Positions 11,167-20,720 of a stretch of DNA of 38,099 nucleotides are shown here, in pieces. Made by a program: the position numbers and the translations under genes. The notes under the pieces were generated by a model that saw only the letters and a program-made list of their open reading frames with translations, was not told the origin of the DNA and did not search any database. How positions within the stretch are numbered: position 1 is the stretch's first letter; every line of letters begins with the position of its first letter. This DNA is from Chara braunii (Eukaryota; Streptophyta; Charophyceae; Charales; Characeae), in contig BFEA01000097.1 in assembly GCA_003427395.1 (NCBI GenBank), forward strand, positions 26,249-64,347, written 5' to 3'.

Positions 11167-11198
<32 letters not shown>
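11167..11198. repeat. (CA)n microsatellite
   Basis: About 16 uninterrupted CA dinucleotides, followed by T-homopolymer stretches up to about 11241. Confidence 0.98.
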
Positions 11199-11199
<1 letters not shown>

Positions 11200-11566
11200 C
11201 GTGCCCTTTCGTTTTTTTTTGGTTTTTTTTTCCTTTTTTTTTTACAACCTGCCCTTTCAATTGTTGTGTCAAAGGCAAATGCTGCTCATCGGATTGCGAT
11301 GCAATGCCGCCAGAGTTGCAAATCACAGCACAGGAAGAAGAAAAAAAATCAAATTTGCTAACTGGAAACAGCAAAAAGAACAGACCCTGTACATAGCTAC
11401 ATTCACAGACATGCAGACTACCGAGAAAAGCGCACCATCCTGTGGCATCATGGATGTACCTACCTATCACACATGCGAGGAGGTTTCACATCTTTCCAAT
11501 AAAGGAAAGCACACAATTCCTACAAATCCTGCAACAACAAACCCTGCACGCATATTTTTCTCAACA

Positions 11567-11718
11567 AAAGGAGAGAGACAAACAGATAGGAAAGTCGGCC
11601 TAATCTCGATCCTCAATAGTCGCGAGGCATGCAATACTCCAGGAAGAAAGAGACAAACAGATAGGAAAGTGGCCTAATCTCGACCCTCGATAGTCGAGAG
11701 GCGTGCGATACTCCAGGT
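11567..11718 (+). repeat. Tandem duplication, two units of about 75 bp
   Basis: Both units carry GAGACAAACAGATAGGAAAG, GGCCTAATCTCGA(T/C)CCTC and GAGGC(A/G)TGC(A/G)ATACTCCAGG. They differ by scattered transitions. Confidence 0.9.
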
Positions 11719-12088
11719 AGACCGAACATGAACGCATGCATCTTCATGCTGCAAAGGTGCACATAGGGTTACAAACCAGTTTGATCTGCTCTTTTCTTTG
11801 GAAACATTTCGAACGGGAGATGATAAAAAATACGAAAATTTGCAGAGAGCGGATCATGCTCCCCAAGCCCAATACTCCGGCAGGCTGCTTGCTGGCTTTC
11901 TCCGTTCTCGCCGTTATCAGTTGTCGCGCAGGTAAGATAGTGAGAGTCCTTCCCCTCCCCCTCACCAGTTTCTCCACCCTCAGTCGCCATTGTCGGTCCG
12001 TCTCTTGCCAGAGTTCTCACAATCTGCGCGTGTAAATCCTTCCCTTCCCCCCTTCGCCTGCCTCTCCCCCCCCCCCCCCCCCCCCCCC
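11719..12088. other. Unassigned sequence ending in a poly-C run at a gap
   Basis: No gene is supported. The last bases before the gap are a run of about 23 C (12066-12088), a plausible cause of the assembly break. Confidence 0.6.
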
Positions 12089-12140
12089 NNNNNNNNNNNN
12101 NNNNNNNNNNNNNNNNNNNNNNNNNNNNNNNNNNNNNNNN
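12089..12140. other. Assembly gap (52 N)
   Basis: Unknown bases. The left flank is poly-C and the right flank is CT-rich. The sequence starting 28 bases after the gap (12169) is repeated from the first base after the second gap (25375). Confidence 1.
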
Positions 12141-12251
12141 CTCCCTCTCTCTCTCTCAAATCGAAGGTTCTCCGCAAGTTTAGCAAACACCTCAATTAGC
12201 TTAAGCTTGGTTCGACATTTCTGCAACTGAGCGATGTTCTTCCATCTCAAG

Positions 12252-13036
12252 TCAACGGCCGTCTATGTCAGCCATCCTCACAAGCACATCAATTTGCTTC
12301 TCCCTGGTCTTGGCCTGCCTCTCCACTTCCTCCGCTATCTGCTCGGTGGTGGTCGTCAAAGCTTTCAACATCTCAAGCATCCCTTTCGAAGGCAGCACCC
12401 GGTTCCTTGGACCATCGTCAACATCTTACCTGGCACGTCGCCCGCTGGAAGGCAAACTTGTTTCACCCTCTGATGCCTGCGGCCATGGAAGTGTGTCCCC
12501 ACCACATGAATCAGAGGACAGACCTTGCATGTTTCTCCTGTGTGCATCCAATACCCGATTGCCAATGATAGACTCCTTTTTCCAAAAAAAGGGAGAGCAT
12601 GACGGTGTGCTGGTCCTCCTCAAATCTGATTGGCAGGTCCTCTTTCTTGCGGCGCTCGGCTGACATGTGGAATTCTCCTCACCAGTCCTCTTATGCCAGT
12701 CTAATATCTTCTTCCAATCACGCGACAGATCCCCCCATTTGTTCTTGCATGATTTGTGGTCTTTCCCGCTCATCCCGCAGATCTCTCTAACAGCGCTCCC
12801 AATCCGCCCCCACTTCACTGGCGCCTCGTCCCATTTGCCGTAATCGGGGTCGAGGGCAACCTTAGCTGCCACTGCGTGCTTTGCTTCAGTAAGTGCAAAT
12901 GTCATTTCACGATCCCATGCTTCACCACGGCATTTCTTCCCTCCAGCATTCGCATGACCTGCTGAGGCCTCTTTCCCTCCAGCATAAGCATGATAAGCTG
13001 AGCTCTCTTTCCCTTCAGCATTCACATGATCCGCTG
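12252..13036 (-). pseudogene. Myb/SANT-like gene 3' part, copy 1 (duplicate)
   Basis: Same sequence as 25458-26242, described there. It runs from the LTR boundary at 13037 leftward to a stop at 12252-12254, with an in-frame TAA at 12426-12428. Because it lies in the segment bounded by the gap and the adapter, it should not be counted as a second locus without independent evidence. Confidence 0.6.
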
Positions 13037-14049
13037 TGAAACAGTTTTCACCTTTGCCGTAGCAGATGCAGATCCCAGGGCTCGATCCCTAGACCTCACC
13101 TCACCCGTGTACAGTACCCCTGCGTGTTTGAAGCCGTGACCTGCGTTTTAGGAGTCAGTTGTTGATTGTCGTAGGTCGAAGTAGCTGTCGGGTCTTGAAC
13201 CGTAGGTCTGTCGGGTAGGGGTCATAGTTGTGTAAAGGCCGTAGCTGTAGAAATTCTGAAAGGTCAAGGTCATAGCTGCTATACTCCTGAAAGGTCAAGG
13301 TCGTAGCTGCTACAGCGCTGAAAGGTCAAGGTGGTAGCTGCTACAGTCCTGAAAGGTCAAGGTCGTAGCTGCTACAGTCCTGAAAGGTCAAGGTCGTAGC
13401 TGCTACAGTTCCGAAAGGTCAAGTCCGCAGGTTTCCGGAAGGTCCGGAAGTGGCCTTTCGAACGTTGCTCACAGCAGACCAAAGACACGTGGGCAAGTGG
13501 TGAGTCCAACCTTGCTTAGTCAGCGGTACACAGTCCCAGTCTCACTTCGTCCAGTCAGCAAGTACCATGTGGGACTGTGTGCACCATGGGCCCGGTGGAA
13601 AGGAGCAGACCAACAGAAGTATAAATCAAGAGGCAGCGTCCAGCCATTCATTCATTCCTGCATGAGCCATGCGGAAGTGCTTCCCAGGCGTCTTGTGCGA
13701 GGTGGTCTGCAGATGCCCGGAGTCGAAGTGGGCTGAAGGAAGGAGATGGCATCCAGTGTTAGTCGTAGCAAGCGGCCATAGCCGCCATAGGTTAGAGATA
13801 GTGTTTCAGTGTGTAAGTGAGTGTGAGCGGAGTACAGCATAAGTGCGTGTGGGATATCCAGGGAGATCCAGAGTTGAGTGTGTGTAAACAGTGGATGTCA
13901 ACTCTGAGTGGTTAAGTGAAGCGAAGGCGTTCAATCGCCATAGCCATTCTGAAGCGAGTTTGTATCTGAGTTGTGTGGGCGCCTAGAGCCAGTGTGAATA
14001 GCCATCTGTTTGAACGTATGCGAAGTGAAGAAAAGCGAGTCTGATTGCA
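13037..14049 (+). repeat. Ty3/gypsy LTR, copy 1 (duplicate of the 5' LTR)
   Basis: Starts TGAAAC and ends ATTGCA, followed after one base by the primer-binding site TGGTATCAGAGC at 14051-14062. It has a TATAAAT box at 13620-13626 and five full 31-bp GGTCAA-containing repeats from 13256. It matches 26243-27255 throughout. No internal coding region follows, because the sequence breaks at the adapter. Confidence 0.85.
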
Positions 14050-14505
14050 TTGGTATCAGAGCTGGTTCCCGCTATTCCTCGCGCCGTGGTCGTCAAGCCG
14101 TGTGCCTAGGTTGGGCACCATAGTTAAAGCCGCGCCACCAAGAAAAGGAGGACCGCCATAGCTGCGCCACGGTCGTCATAGTTGAAGCCGCGCCACCAAG
14201 AAAAGGAGGACCGCCATAGCCGCGCCACGGAAGAAATATTGTGCATCTGCAAAGAAACAGCGAAGAAGAGAGAGAGAGAGAGAGAGGAGCAATACAAGAT
14301 TGGTTGTGCAGTCCCATAGCCGAGTTGAGCATTGACTACGGCGTTGACCCCAGGATTGACCTGGGGTTGACCAAAGCGTTGACCGAGGAGTTGACCTACT
14401 GAGGCATTGGCCGGGAGGTTGAACGACGTTGACCAGCGTTGACCGGAGCTGTTGACCACAAATTTGACCAAGCTGGAGTTAGTATATTCTCGCCAAGCCT
14501 TCAGC

Positions 14506-14543
14506 CTGTCTCTTATACACATCTAGATGTGTATAAGAGACAG
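14506..14543. other. Nextera mate-pair junction adapter (library artefact)
   Basis: The 38 bases are CTGTCTCTTATACACATCT followed directly by its reverse complement AGATGTGTATAAGAGACAG. These are two facing 19-bp Tn5 mosaic ends as used in Nextera mate-pair libraries, where the circularised fragment is joined through exactly this sequence. Open frames crossing it start MCIRDR or contain SYTHLDVYKRQ, the well-known signature of this adapter in predicted proteins. Sequence to the left and right therefore comes from the two ends of a circularised fragment and is not truly adjacent. It is not a biological transposon. Confidence 0.98.
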
Positions 14544-14893
14544 GCTTGTGACCCCTTTGCCTGCCTCTCCAACCCCCCCCCGGCTTGTGTTTTTCTCCCC
14601 TAGCCAACATATTGGCCCTCCTCGCTTTTTTTTTTTTTTTTTTTTTTTTTTTTTGGCCCTCCTCGCTTACAGTTACCATTTCACCGAAAGACACGTATTG
14701 CAGACTTCACTGGCATGCCACAATTTGCACGCGGGCATCGCACAACTGGCTTTGTCGACTGACAAGTATAACAAGGTCCCAAATGCTCTGCAAAATTCCC
14801 ACAGTAGCATATCCATAACCGTCAGATCAATAAAAAAAACTTTCGTCCCAAATGCGCAAGCATTACATTTTTGGCTCTTTTGGCTGTATGGAG
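14544..14893. other. Unassigned sequence right of the adapter
   Basis: It contains a run of 26 T (about 14629-14654) flanked by a repeated TTGGCCCTCCTCGCTT word (about 14612 and 14655). No gene is supported. A GTCCCAAATG word at 14845-14854, about 64 bases upstream of the U6 copy, weakly recalls the plant snRNA upstream element, but no TATA box is placed correctly. Confidence 0.4.
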
Positions 14894-15048
14894 GATCGAG
14901 TGTAGTACGTCCTTGGGGACATCCGTAAATATTGAAACGATACAGAGGAGAAAGATTAGCATGGCCCCTGCGCAAGGTTGACATGCATAAATAGAGAAAT
15001 GGTCCAAATTATTAGGGGAAAAAAAAAGAAGAAGATCAAGTGTAGTAT
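14894..15048 (+). pseudogene. U6 snRNA retropseudogene with target-site duplications
   Basis: Positions 14909-15010 (102 nt) match U6 spliceosomal RNA. They include a 5' stem GTCC-TTGG-GGAC, ATTGAAACGATACAGAG, AAGATTAGCATGGCCCCTGC, GCAAGG and the 3' end GAGAAATGGTCCAAATT. Four extra bases (GAGA, 14948-14951) interrupt the ACAGAGA box that contacts the 5' splice site, although the AGC triad follows. There is no T-run for Pol III termination. Instead an A-rich tail runs to 15033. A 15-bp direct repeat, GATCGAGTGTAGTAC (14894-14908) and GATCAAGTGTAGTAT (15034-15048), abuts the U6 start and the tail. This is the structure of a retrotransposed snRNA copy and it is probably non-functional. Confidence 0.88.
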
Positions 15049-15348
15049 ATGTTTTGATCACTCTAGTACCTGATGAAAGGTCAACAGCCTTCATGTTACT
15101 TAGCCTTTGATTTGATTGATGAAAAAAAAAAGGTCTTTGATTTGATTGATGAAAAAAGAAAGGCGTGGACTTTAAAGCAAATTTTTTTTTTTTCACTTAC
15201 TAAAAATCAAATTCGTGTTTGACTCATCTACACCCGCGCAGCTTTCTACTACTACAACAACAACAAATGCTGCAGCAGCCGCTACTACTAACCTAGGCTA
15301 CCAGGGTGGCATGGGACCACTTGCCCGGCAGGGCCATAGGGTCACCAG

Positions 15349-15392
15349 CCCGTACGTACGGAGGTCCCCGGGCAGACCTCCGTACGTACGGG
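15349..15392. repeat. Perfect 18-bp inverted repeat, 8-bp loop
   Basis: Arms at 15349-15366 (CCCGTACGTACGGAGGTC) and 15375-15392 are exact reverse complements, separated by CCCGGGCA. Each arm also contains the palindrome CGTACG. It lies in a GC-rich block (15340-15440) next to AT-rich DNA. A related GC-rich block with TACGTTCGG-type words occurs at about 16010-16090, and weaker ones near 37300. Confidence 0.9.
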
Positions 15393-15468
15393 CGTTCGGG
15401 GTCCCGTACGGGGTCCGAACCCGACGGCGTTCGGCCCCCGCCAAAAATTATTTCAGGGCCTAAAAATC

Positions 15469-15795
15469 ATTATTCTTTTCTGAATTTTTTTTTGTGAGTT
15501 CTCTATGACGTGAGGTACATGCCTGTAAATTTTCAAGTCATTTGGCTAATCCAAATAAGAATTAAAAATCGCCAAAGATGGCGATGTCAAAACGTGCTCG
15601 CCCACATATTTTTTCACTTTTTACGTTTTGTTTTCACTTTAGTTCGGGGTCTAAACAATTTTATTATTTTTTTGAAACTTTTTAGTGGGTTTTGTATTAT
15701 GTGAAGTACACATCTGTAAATTTTCTGGGCATTTAGCTATGCCAAAAAAAAAAGAAAAATCGCCAAGGATGGCGGTGTCGAAAACATGCTAACGA
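15469..15795 (+). repeat. Two diverged AT-rich tandem units of about 140 bp
   Basis: Units at about 15469-15610 and 15657-15795 share GTA(A/C)A..(C/T)CTGTAAATTTTC, ATTT(G/A)GCTA and AAAATCGCCAA(A/G)GATGGCG. The last contains a small inverted repeat, CGCCA...TGGCG. A T-homopolymer of more than 30 bases at about 15969-16003 follows. Confidence 0.75.
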
Positions 15796-15966
15796 ACTCA
15801 CTAAATTTAATTATCTTTTTATTTTTATTTATTTTTATTAGTAGTATTTGTTTTCCGCATTTTATTTTTATTTCACATTTGGTAAGGAATTCAGATGTAA
15901 TGCTCAGGCAAATCTTGTTTCATTTATTTTTCTCCATAACATATCTTTTTTTCAGATTTTTTTGAT

Positions 15967-16004
<38 letters not shown>

Positions 16005-16177
16005 GGTCCGCGTTCGGCGCGAACGGCCGAACGTATCCCCAAGGGGTCCCATACGTTCGGGCGTTTGGCCCGTCCCGAACGCGGGTTACCTTGTATATAT
16101 ATATATTTAAATGATATTTTGTAATTTATCTTTTTATCTGAGTGGGGAACCGCACCGCCCGGGTGACAGGCCACAGC

Positions 16178-16241
16178 CCGGTTGGGGGCTGGCCGCCCCC
16201 AGCGCAGGGCACCCGGTTGGGGGCTGGCCGCCCCCAGCGCA
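16178..16241. repeat. Two 29-bp GC-rich palindromic units
   Basis: CGGTTGGGGGCTGGCCGCCC-type units occur twice (about 16178-16207 and 16211-16241). Each contains GGGGGC-TGGCC-GCCCCC, which can fold on itself. Confidence 0.85.
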
Positions 16242-16370
16242 GTCACCTGCCGGGGGGTTTCGGACCCCCTTTCGGCTGCTGCTGGCCTCCTGCAGGCCTA
16301 CCAGGTCCAACCAGCCCAAAAAACCTCAGCGTCGGGCCCGGTAGGCCTGCTTTGTTTTTTGAATTTTTGT

Positions 16371-16416
16371 CGGCTCTGTGGACGTCGATCCTCCATGATC
16401 GACGGCCACAGAGCCG
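16371..16416. repeat. 20-bp inverted repeat with 6-bp loop
   Basis: The left arm CGGCTCTGTGGACGTCGATC (16371-16390) pairs with 16397-16416 with one mismatch across loop CTCCAT. A long near-perfect hairpin like this is unlikely by chance. There is no U-run to call it a terminator. Confidence 0.85.
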
Positions 16417-16539
16417 TGGGATCTTGGCGCCAAACTCCCTCCCCCCTTCCAACCTTCGATCGGCTGATGTGGGCAGCCACTCACCCCCCAGCACGATCCC
16501 AGTTGCCGACTTCCTCCTGCTGCGCCGTCGCCCGTCGCC

Positions 16540-16860
16540 ATCACCATCAGGTGTGCAGCTGCTGCTGCTCCGACGAAGGCCCCGACTGTCCTGCCGCCGC
16601 TGCTACGACGAAGGCCCCGACTGTCCTGCTGCTGCTGCTACGACGAAGGCCTCGACGACGAAGGAGCCATTCATCTTCTTCTTCTTCTTCTTCTTGTTCT
16701 TCTTGTTGTTCTTCATGCCCGTGGCCCGTTGCCCGTTGCCATCACCATCAGGTGTGCAACGAAGGCCCCGACTGTCCTGCCGCTGCTGCTACGACGAAGG
16801 CCCCGACTGTCCTGCTGCTGCTGCTACGACGAAGGCCCTCGTGCTACGACTAAGGCCCCT
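16540..16860 (+). repeat. Minisatellite, about 36-39 bp, GAAGGCCCCGACTGTCCTGC units
   Basis: Four main units of the GAAGGCCCCGACTGTCCTGC / TGCTGCTACGAC type occur, interrupted by (CTT)n. A TTGCCATCACCATCAGGTGT block appears at both about 16536 and 16738, so a larger segment was duplicated too. The open frames 16142-16966 and 16182-16853 arise from this repeat composition and have no recognisable domain. Confidence 0.85.
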
Positions 16861-16899
16861 ACGACAAAGGCCCCGGCGACGAAGGCGCCGTTCTTCTTC

Positions 16900-19620
16900 T
16901 TCTTCTTCTTTTTCTCATCCTCCTCCTCCTCCTTCTTCTTCTTGTTCGTCGACATTCAGTAGGTGACGTGAGACACGACAGGTTACCAAAAAAAAAGAAA
17001 AAAACACGACTGTCCTCCTCCCCCTACTTCTCCGATCATCTTCTTCTTCTCCTTCTTTTCTCCTCGTTGTCATCTCGTCTTCCACTTCTTCCCCTCCTCC
17101 CCCTCGCGTTTTCATCTTTCCCCTCGACCTTTCTTGATCTTCTTCCTCTTCCCCTCCTCACCTCTCTTCTTCTTCTTCTTCTCCCCTCGTTAGGTCTTCT
17201 TCTCTCCTCGTCTTCTTCTTCCCCTCCTTCCCTACTCCTCCCTGCCTTTCTACATACCCTACCGCCGCCGCCATACCCTATCGCAGCCATACTTCTTCCC
17301 CTTTGTAATGACCCGCCATGGATAGACTGAAAACACTGCTGATTTCCGGAGTTCTGCCGACGGAATGGATGCCTTGCTGAGATTCCCGCATTCTGCTGTG
17401 TTTTCTAAGTCTGTATGTGTGCGTGCCTGTTGACTTGCGTGCCTGTCTGAGTGCTTGTTGTCATGTGTGTGTGTGACCAGCAAGGGTACTTGCTTGTTTG
17501 GTAGGCCCGTAGGGCCGGTACTTACCTGTGGCCGTGGCATTGAGGGTTGCAGCAGGGAAAACACTCGAGTAGCGGAGCCAGGGGCCGTGGTGCTTAGAGC
17601 AGCGGAAAAACACTCAAGTAAAAGGGAGGCCGGTACCGCACCCAGTAGCAGTAGATGTGCCCGGGTACTCTAGGCCGAGCAGAAGAAGACAAAGTTGGCA
17701 TTTTAAGAGACCCAGTAGCGGTAGGCTAGGTCTAGGCCGGTACCAGTCCATCCAGTCTAGAGCCTGTGCGGGCAATATCAGAGTCTGCAATGATGTTTCC
17801 CTCCAAAAGGGAGGAGGTACCGGTTGCTTGGGAGGCAGAGCGGCCTGGAAGTCACCGCCCAGGAGGCTAGCAGGCCGCTATATCAAGAGGTCGAGGGAAG
17901 AGCTTGGCCTCATTCTTCAGTGTGCGAGTTGGGCGTCACGCTGTTGGAGCGTTGGTTGGAAGAGCGCTGGCTGCTACAGCGCTGCTGGGGGGAAGAAGCT
18001 GCGGGAGCTTCCACCTTGGCTATGGTGGAGCTCGGCCGGTAGGAGGAGGAGGGAGAAGGGGAGCAAGGGGGAGAGTGGCGAGGTACCTACCTGGCTACGG
18101 TGGACACCATCTTCATCACCTTGTTAGGCGCTGCATCTGGAAGGCCCCGTTGGGGTAGTGCCGCACCAAGGAAGCTGGAGGTAGAGTCAGGTATGGCAGT
18201 TCAGTGAACAGCGGCATAGCTGCTTGAAGCCTCAGTAGTCCGCCATAGCCTCGGCCTGCAATGACGAGGAAGGAGAAGGGTGGCCATGGCTATGGTGGAC
18301 CTCGTGTTGTGCCTGCAGTAGAAGTGGGATTCGGACATTGATACTGGTTCAGCCATTCAACATTATTATTGTTATTTCTTGTTTGAATAAGAGGGGAGAA
18401 GACAAGGAGGAGGAGATTGGTTGGCGAAGAAGAAGAGCCTTGTCAGTGGTCTATGCTGGAGTACATCATCTTCTTCTTCTTTCATACTTCTTCTTCTTCT
18501 TCTTTCCCTCTCTCTCCTCTCAAGTTCATTCATTTCTTTTTGCAATTGGACGGCATTGTACTTTCTGATGTATGTATACTTCGAAATTGGCCAGGATCGT
18601 AACACCTTTTTCTTCTTCTTCTTCTTCTTCTTCTTCTTCTTCTTCTTCTTCTTCTAGATCATTCGGCAGGTCACGTGAGATACGACAGGCCGTCCACCTA
18701 CCCCCCCCCTACTTGGCTCATCTTCTTCTACTTCTCTCCTCCTCCTCCTCCTCTCCTCCTCCTCCACTCGTCTTCTTCGTCTTCCCCTCGTCCACCTTGC
18801 GATTTCATCTTCCTCCATAGCCTTTCATCTTCTTCTTTGTCTTCCCATTCTCCCCCACTCGTTTTCTCTCTCCTCTTCTTCTTCTTCTTCTTCCTGTTCG
18901 TCGACATTCGGTAGGTCACGTGAGACACGTTAGGTTGAAAAAAATATATAAATGAAGGCCGTCCTCCTCCCCCTCCTTCGGTAGTCTTCTTCTCCTCCTT
19001 TTCTCCTCGTCGCCATCTCGTCTTCCACTTCCTCCCCTCCTCCCCCTCGCATTTTCATCTTTCCCCTCGACCTTTCTTCATCTTCTTCCCCTCCGTCCTT
19101 CTCCCCCTCCTCCTTCGGTCGTCTTCTTCTCCTTTTCTCCTCGTCGTCATCTCGTCTTCCACTTCTTCCCCTCCCCCCCCTCGCGTTTTCATCTTTCCCT
19201 CGACCTTTCTTCATCTTCTTCTTCTTCCCCTCCTCACCTTTCTTCTTCTTCTCCTTCTGCTTCTTCTTCTTCTTTCAGTTCATCGACTTTCAGTAGGTCA
19301 CGTGAGACATGTTAGGTTAAAAATAAAAATAAAAATGAAGGCCGTCCTCCTCCCCCTCCTTCGGTCAACTTCTTCTTCTTCTCCTCCTCTCCTCGTCGTC
19401 CTTTTGTCTTCTTCTTCTTCCCCTCCTCCCCCTTGCGTTTTCATCTTTCTCCTCGACCTTTCTTCATCATCTTCTTCTTCTTCTTCTTCTTTCTCCCCCC
19501 TCATTAGGTCTTCTTCTCTCCTCGTCTTCTTCTTCCCCTCCTTCCCTACTCCTCCCTGCCTTTCTCCATCCTCCATCCTCCATCCTCCATCCTCCCTCCC
19601 TCCCTAAATCCCATCTCGCA
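16900..19620 (+). repeat. Polypyrimidine region with four conserved box repeats
   Basis: Much of this region is C/T on the plus strand (CTT, CTC and CCCTCC repeats, including a pure (TTC)n tract at about 18605-18657). It is interrupted by a GT-rich non-repeat section (17290-18370). Four copies of a box resembling GACATTC(A/G)GTAGGTCACGTG, then AGACACG(A/T)(C/T)AGGTT, lie at about 16945-16987, 18656-18690, 18897-18937 and 19277-19320. At least three are followed by GTCCTCCTCCCCCTNCTTC and TCTCGTCTTCCACTTC blocks, so the larger unit is roughly 300-380 bp. Long open frames here are composition artefacts. Confidence 0.8.
17290..18370. other. Non-repetitive island in the polypyrimidine region
   Basis: Mixed-composition sequence. 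Short words recur (CCCAGTAGC, GGCCGGTACC, CACTC(G/A)AGTA, TGGCTA(T/C)GGTGGA). Overlapping open frames at 17657-18158 are Gly/Arg-rich with no recognisable motif. No gene is supported. Confidence 0.4.
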
Positions 19621-19750
19621 ATCCTCCATCATCCATCCCAGACACCCCCCCAACCCCAGCACCCCCCACCCAGACCAACCCATCTCGCAATCCTCCATCA
19701 TCCATCCCCCCCCCCCCCCCAACCCCAGCACCCCCCACCCAGACCAACCC
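19612..19750 (+). repeat. C-rich tandem duplication, two units of about 69 bp
   Basis: Both units begin CATCTCGCAATCCTCCATCA and contain CAACCCCAGCACCCCCCACC and CAGACCAACCC. Unit 2 has a longer C run. They are preceded by (CCATCCT)n. Confidence 0.9.
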
Positions 19751-20141
19751 CCCCCACCCCACCCCCCAAACCAAACTTTTATTGCAGATTAGGGGTCCTC
19801 TCGCCGAGCGCAGAACGACCCCGGTTCCGAAAAAATATATATATATATCGTCAAATATACTTCTGAGCGTTTTTCTGGCCTGCCCAGTTTACCCGGGCGC
19901 CCCCCAGGCCTGCCCGGCCGGACGGCGTCCTCACTCAGCTTTTTATTTTAAATTAAGTAAAGAATTTTGATCTGACCCCGAGGCGAAAGTTGTTCAGTTT
20001 ATTTTTCTGCATAATTTTTTTATTTTTTATTTTGGAAGTTCTTTTTTTTTTTTTTTTTTTGGCTGGGACCTTCCCTGGTCCTGACATGGTCGGCTTCCCC
20101 GGGGAAATAGGGTGACCCCGGCGGCCCGGCTGGTAGCCTAG

Positions 20142-20720
20142 CAACTAACTACATTTCAAACTCTCGCAGTCCATTCATTGCTGCTTGTTTCACTTCACGG
20201 TTTCCCTCTCTTTCCCTTGAGTCAGGACTTTCAAGACCCTTTCGCCTGCCTACCTTCCTTCCGCTCAAGACTGTCTCTTCTTACTCCTCTGCTCTTCCCG
20301 TCCTCCTCCTCCTCTACTTTTTGTGAGATCATTTGGAGCCATAACATGCCGGTGGGAGAATGTCCCAAACCAGCAAACAAACAAACTGCAATATGCATTT
20401 CGCAAAGATGAGGCGTCATCTTGGCATTGACATAGAGGGTTGCGTGTACTACTACTGGGACCCCCAGGCTTGATTTCTCAGTTGTTAGTGTTTGATGGGG
20501 TAAGAGTACTGATAGACGTCAACATTGCTGCTTCCTGCCAAGTACTTGGCACAATTCAACAACACGACCAGTCTCCACTTTTCTGGTCATGAGTCGGCAC
20601 AGTGGTTTGGAATGTCCAATGAGGAGTGCACATCTAAATCCAGAGTGCCCCCCGTATCTCCCATTTCCCCTTCTCTAGTACCCCTTGTACGTTAGCTATT
20701 CTTCCTTGTACACCCTCCTC
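20142..20720. other. Unassigned region
   Basis: No supported gene. Short plus- and minus-strand frames have no recognisable content. Confidence 0.4.

Larger units (their letters stand above)
12169..14505 (+). repeat. Duplicate of 25375-27711, probable assembly artefact
   Basis: The segment matches 25375-27711 at a constant offset of 13,206 bp. Several long open frames in both copies translate identically, and I saw no substitution or indel where I compared the text. It holds the same parts: Myb/SANT-like gene end (12252-13036, minus), LTR (13037-14049), primer site (14051-14062) and leader. It starts just after an N gap and ends exactly at a library adapter (14506). LTR retrotransposons do not duplicate host flank plus LTR plus leader as a unit, so a mis-assembled mate-pair read is the simplest explanation. 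Confidence 0.9.

Noticed and set aside
14506-14543. Perfect 19-bp inverted repeat as a native transposon end or operator
   Set aside because: It is exactly two synthetic Tn5 mosaic ends back to back, with no transposase and no target duplication. Library artefact.
14845-14908. Functional U6 promoter (upstream sequence element plus TATA)
   Set aside because: A GTCCCAAATG word is present, but no TATA box lies at the proper distance, and the U6 start abuts a target-site duplication, showing insertion without its promoter.
14124-14928. Open frames beginning MCIRDR or containing SYTHLDVYKRQ
   Set aside because: They are translations of the mate-pair adapter at 14506-14543 and not genes.
16142-16966. 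274-codon open frame
   Set aside because: It runs through GC-rich palindromes, a minisatellite and (CTT)n, and overlapping frames are equally open. Composition explains it.
18897-19576. Glu/Arg-rich protein genes on the minus strand
   Set aside because: The frames are the reverse complement of CTT/CTC satellite. No non-repetitive coding sequence.
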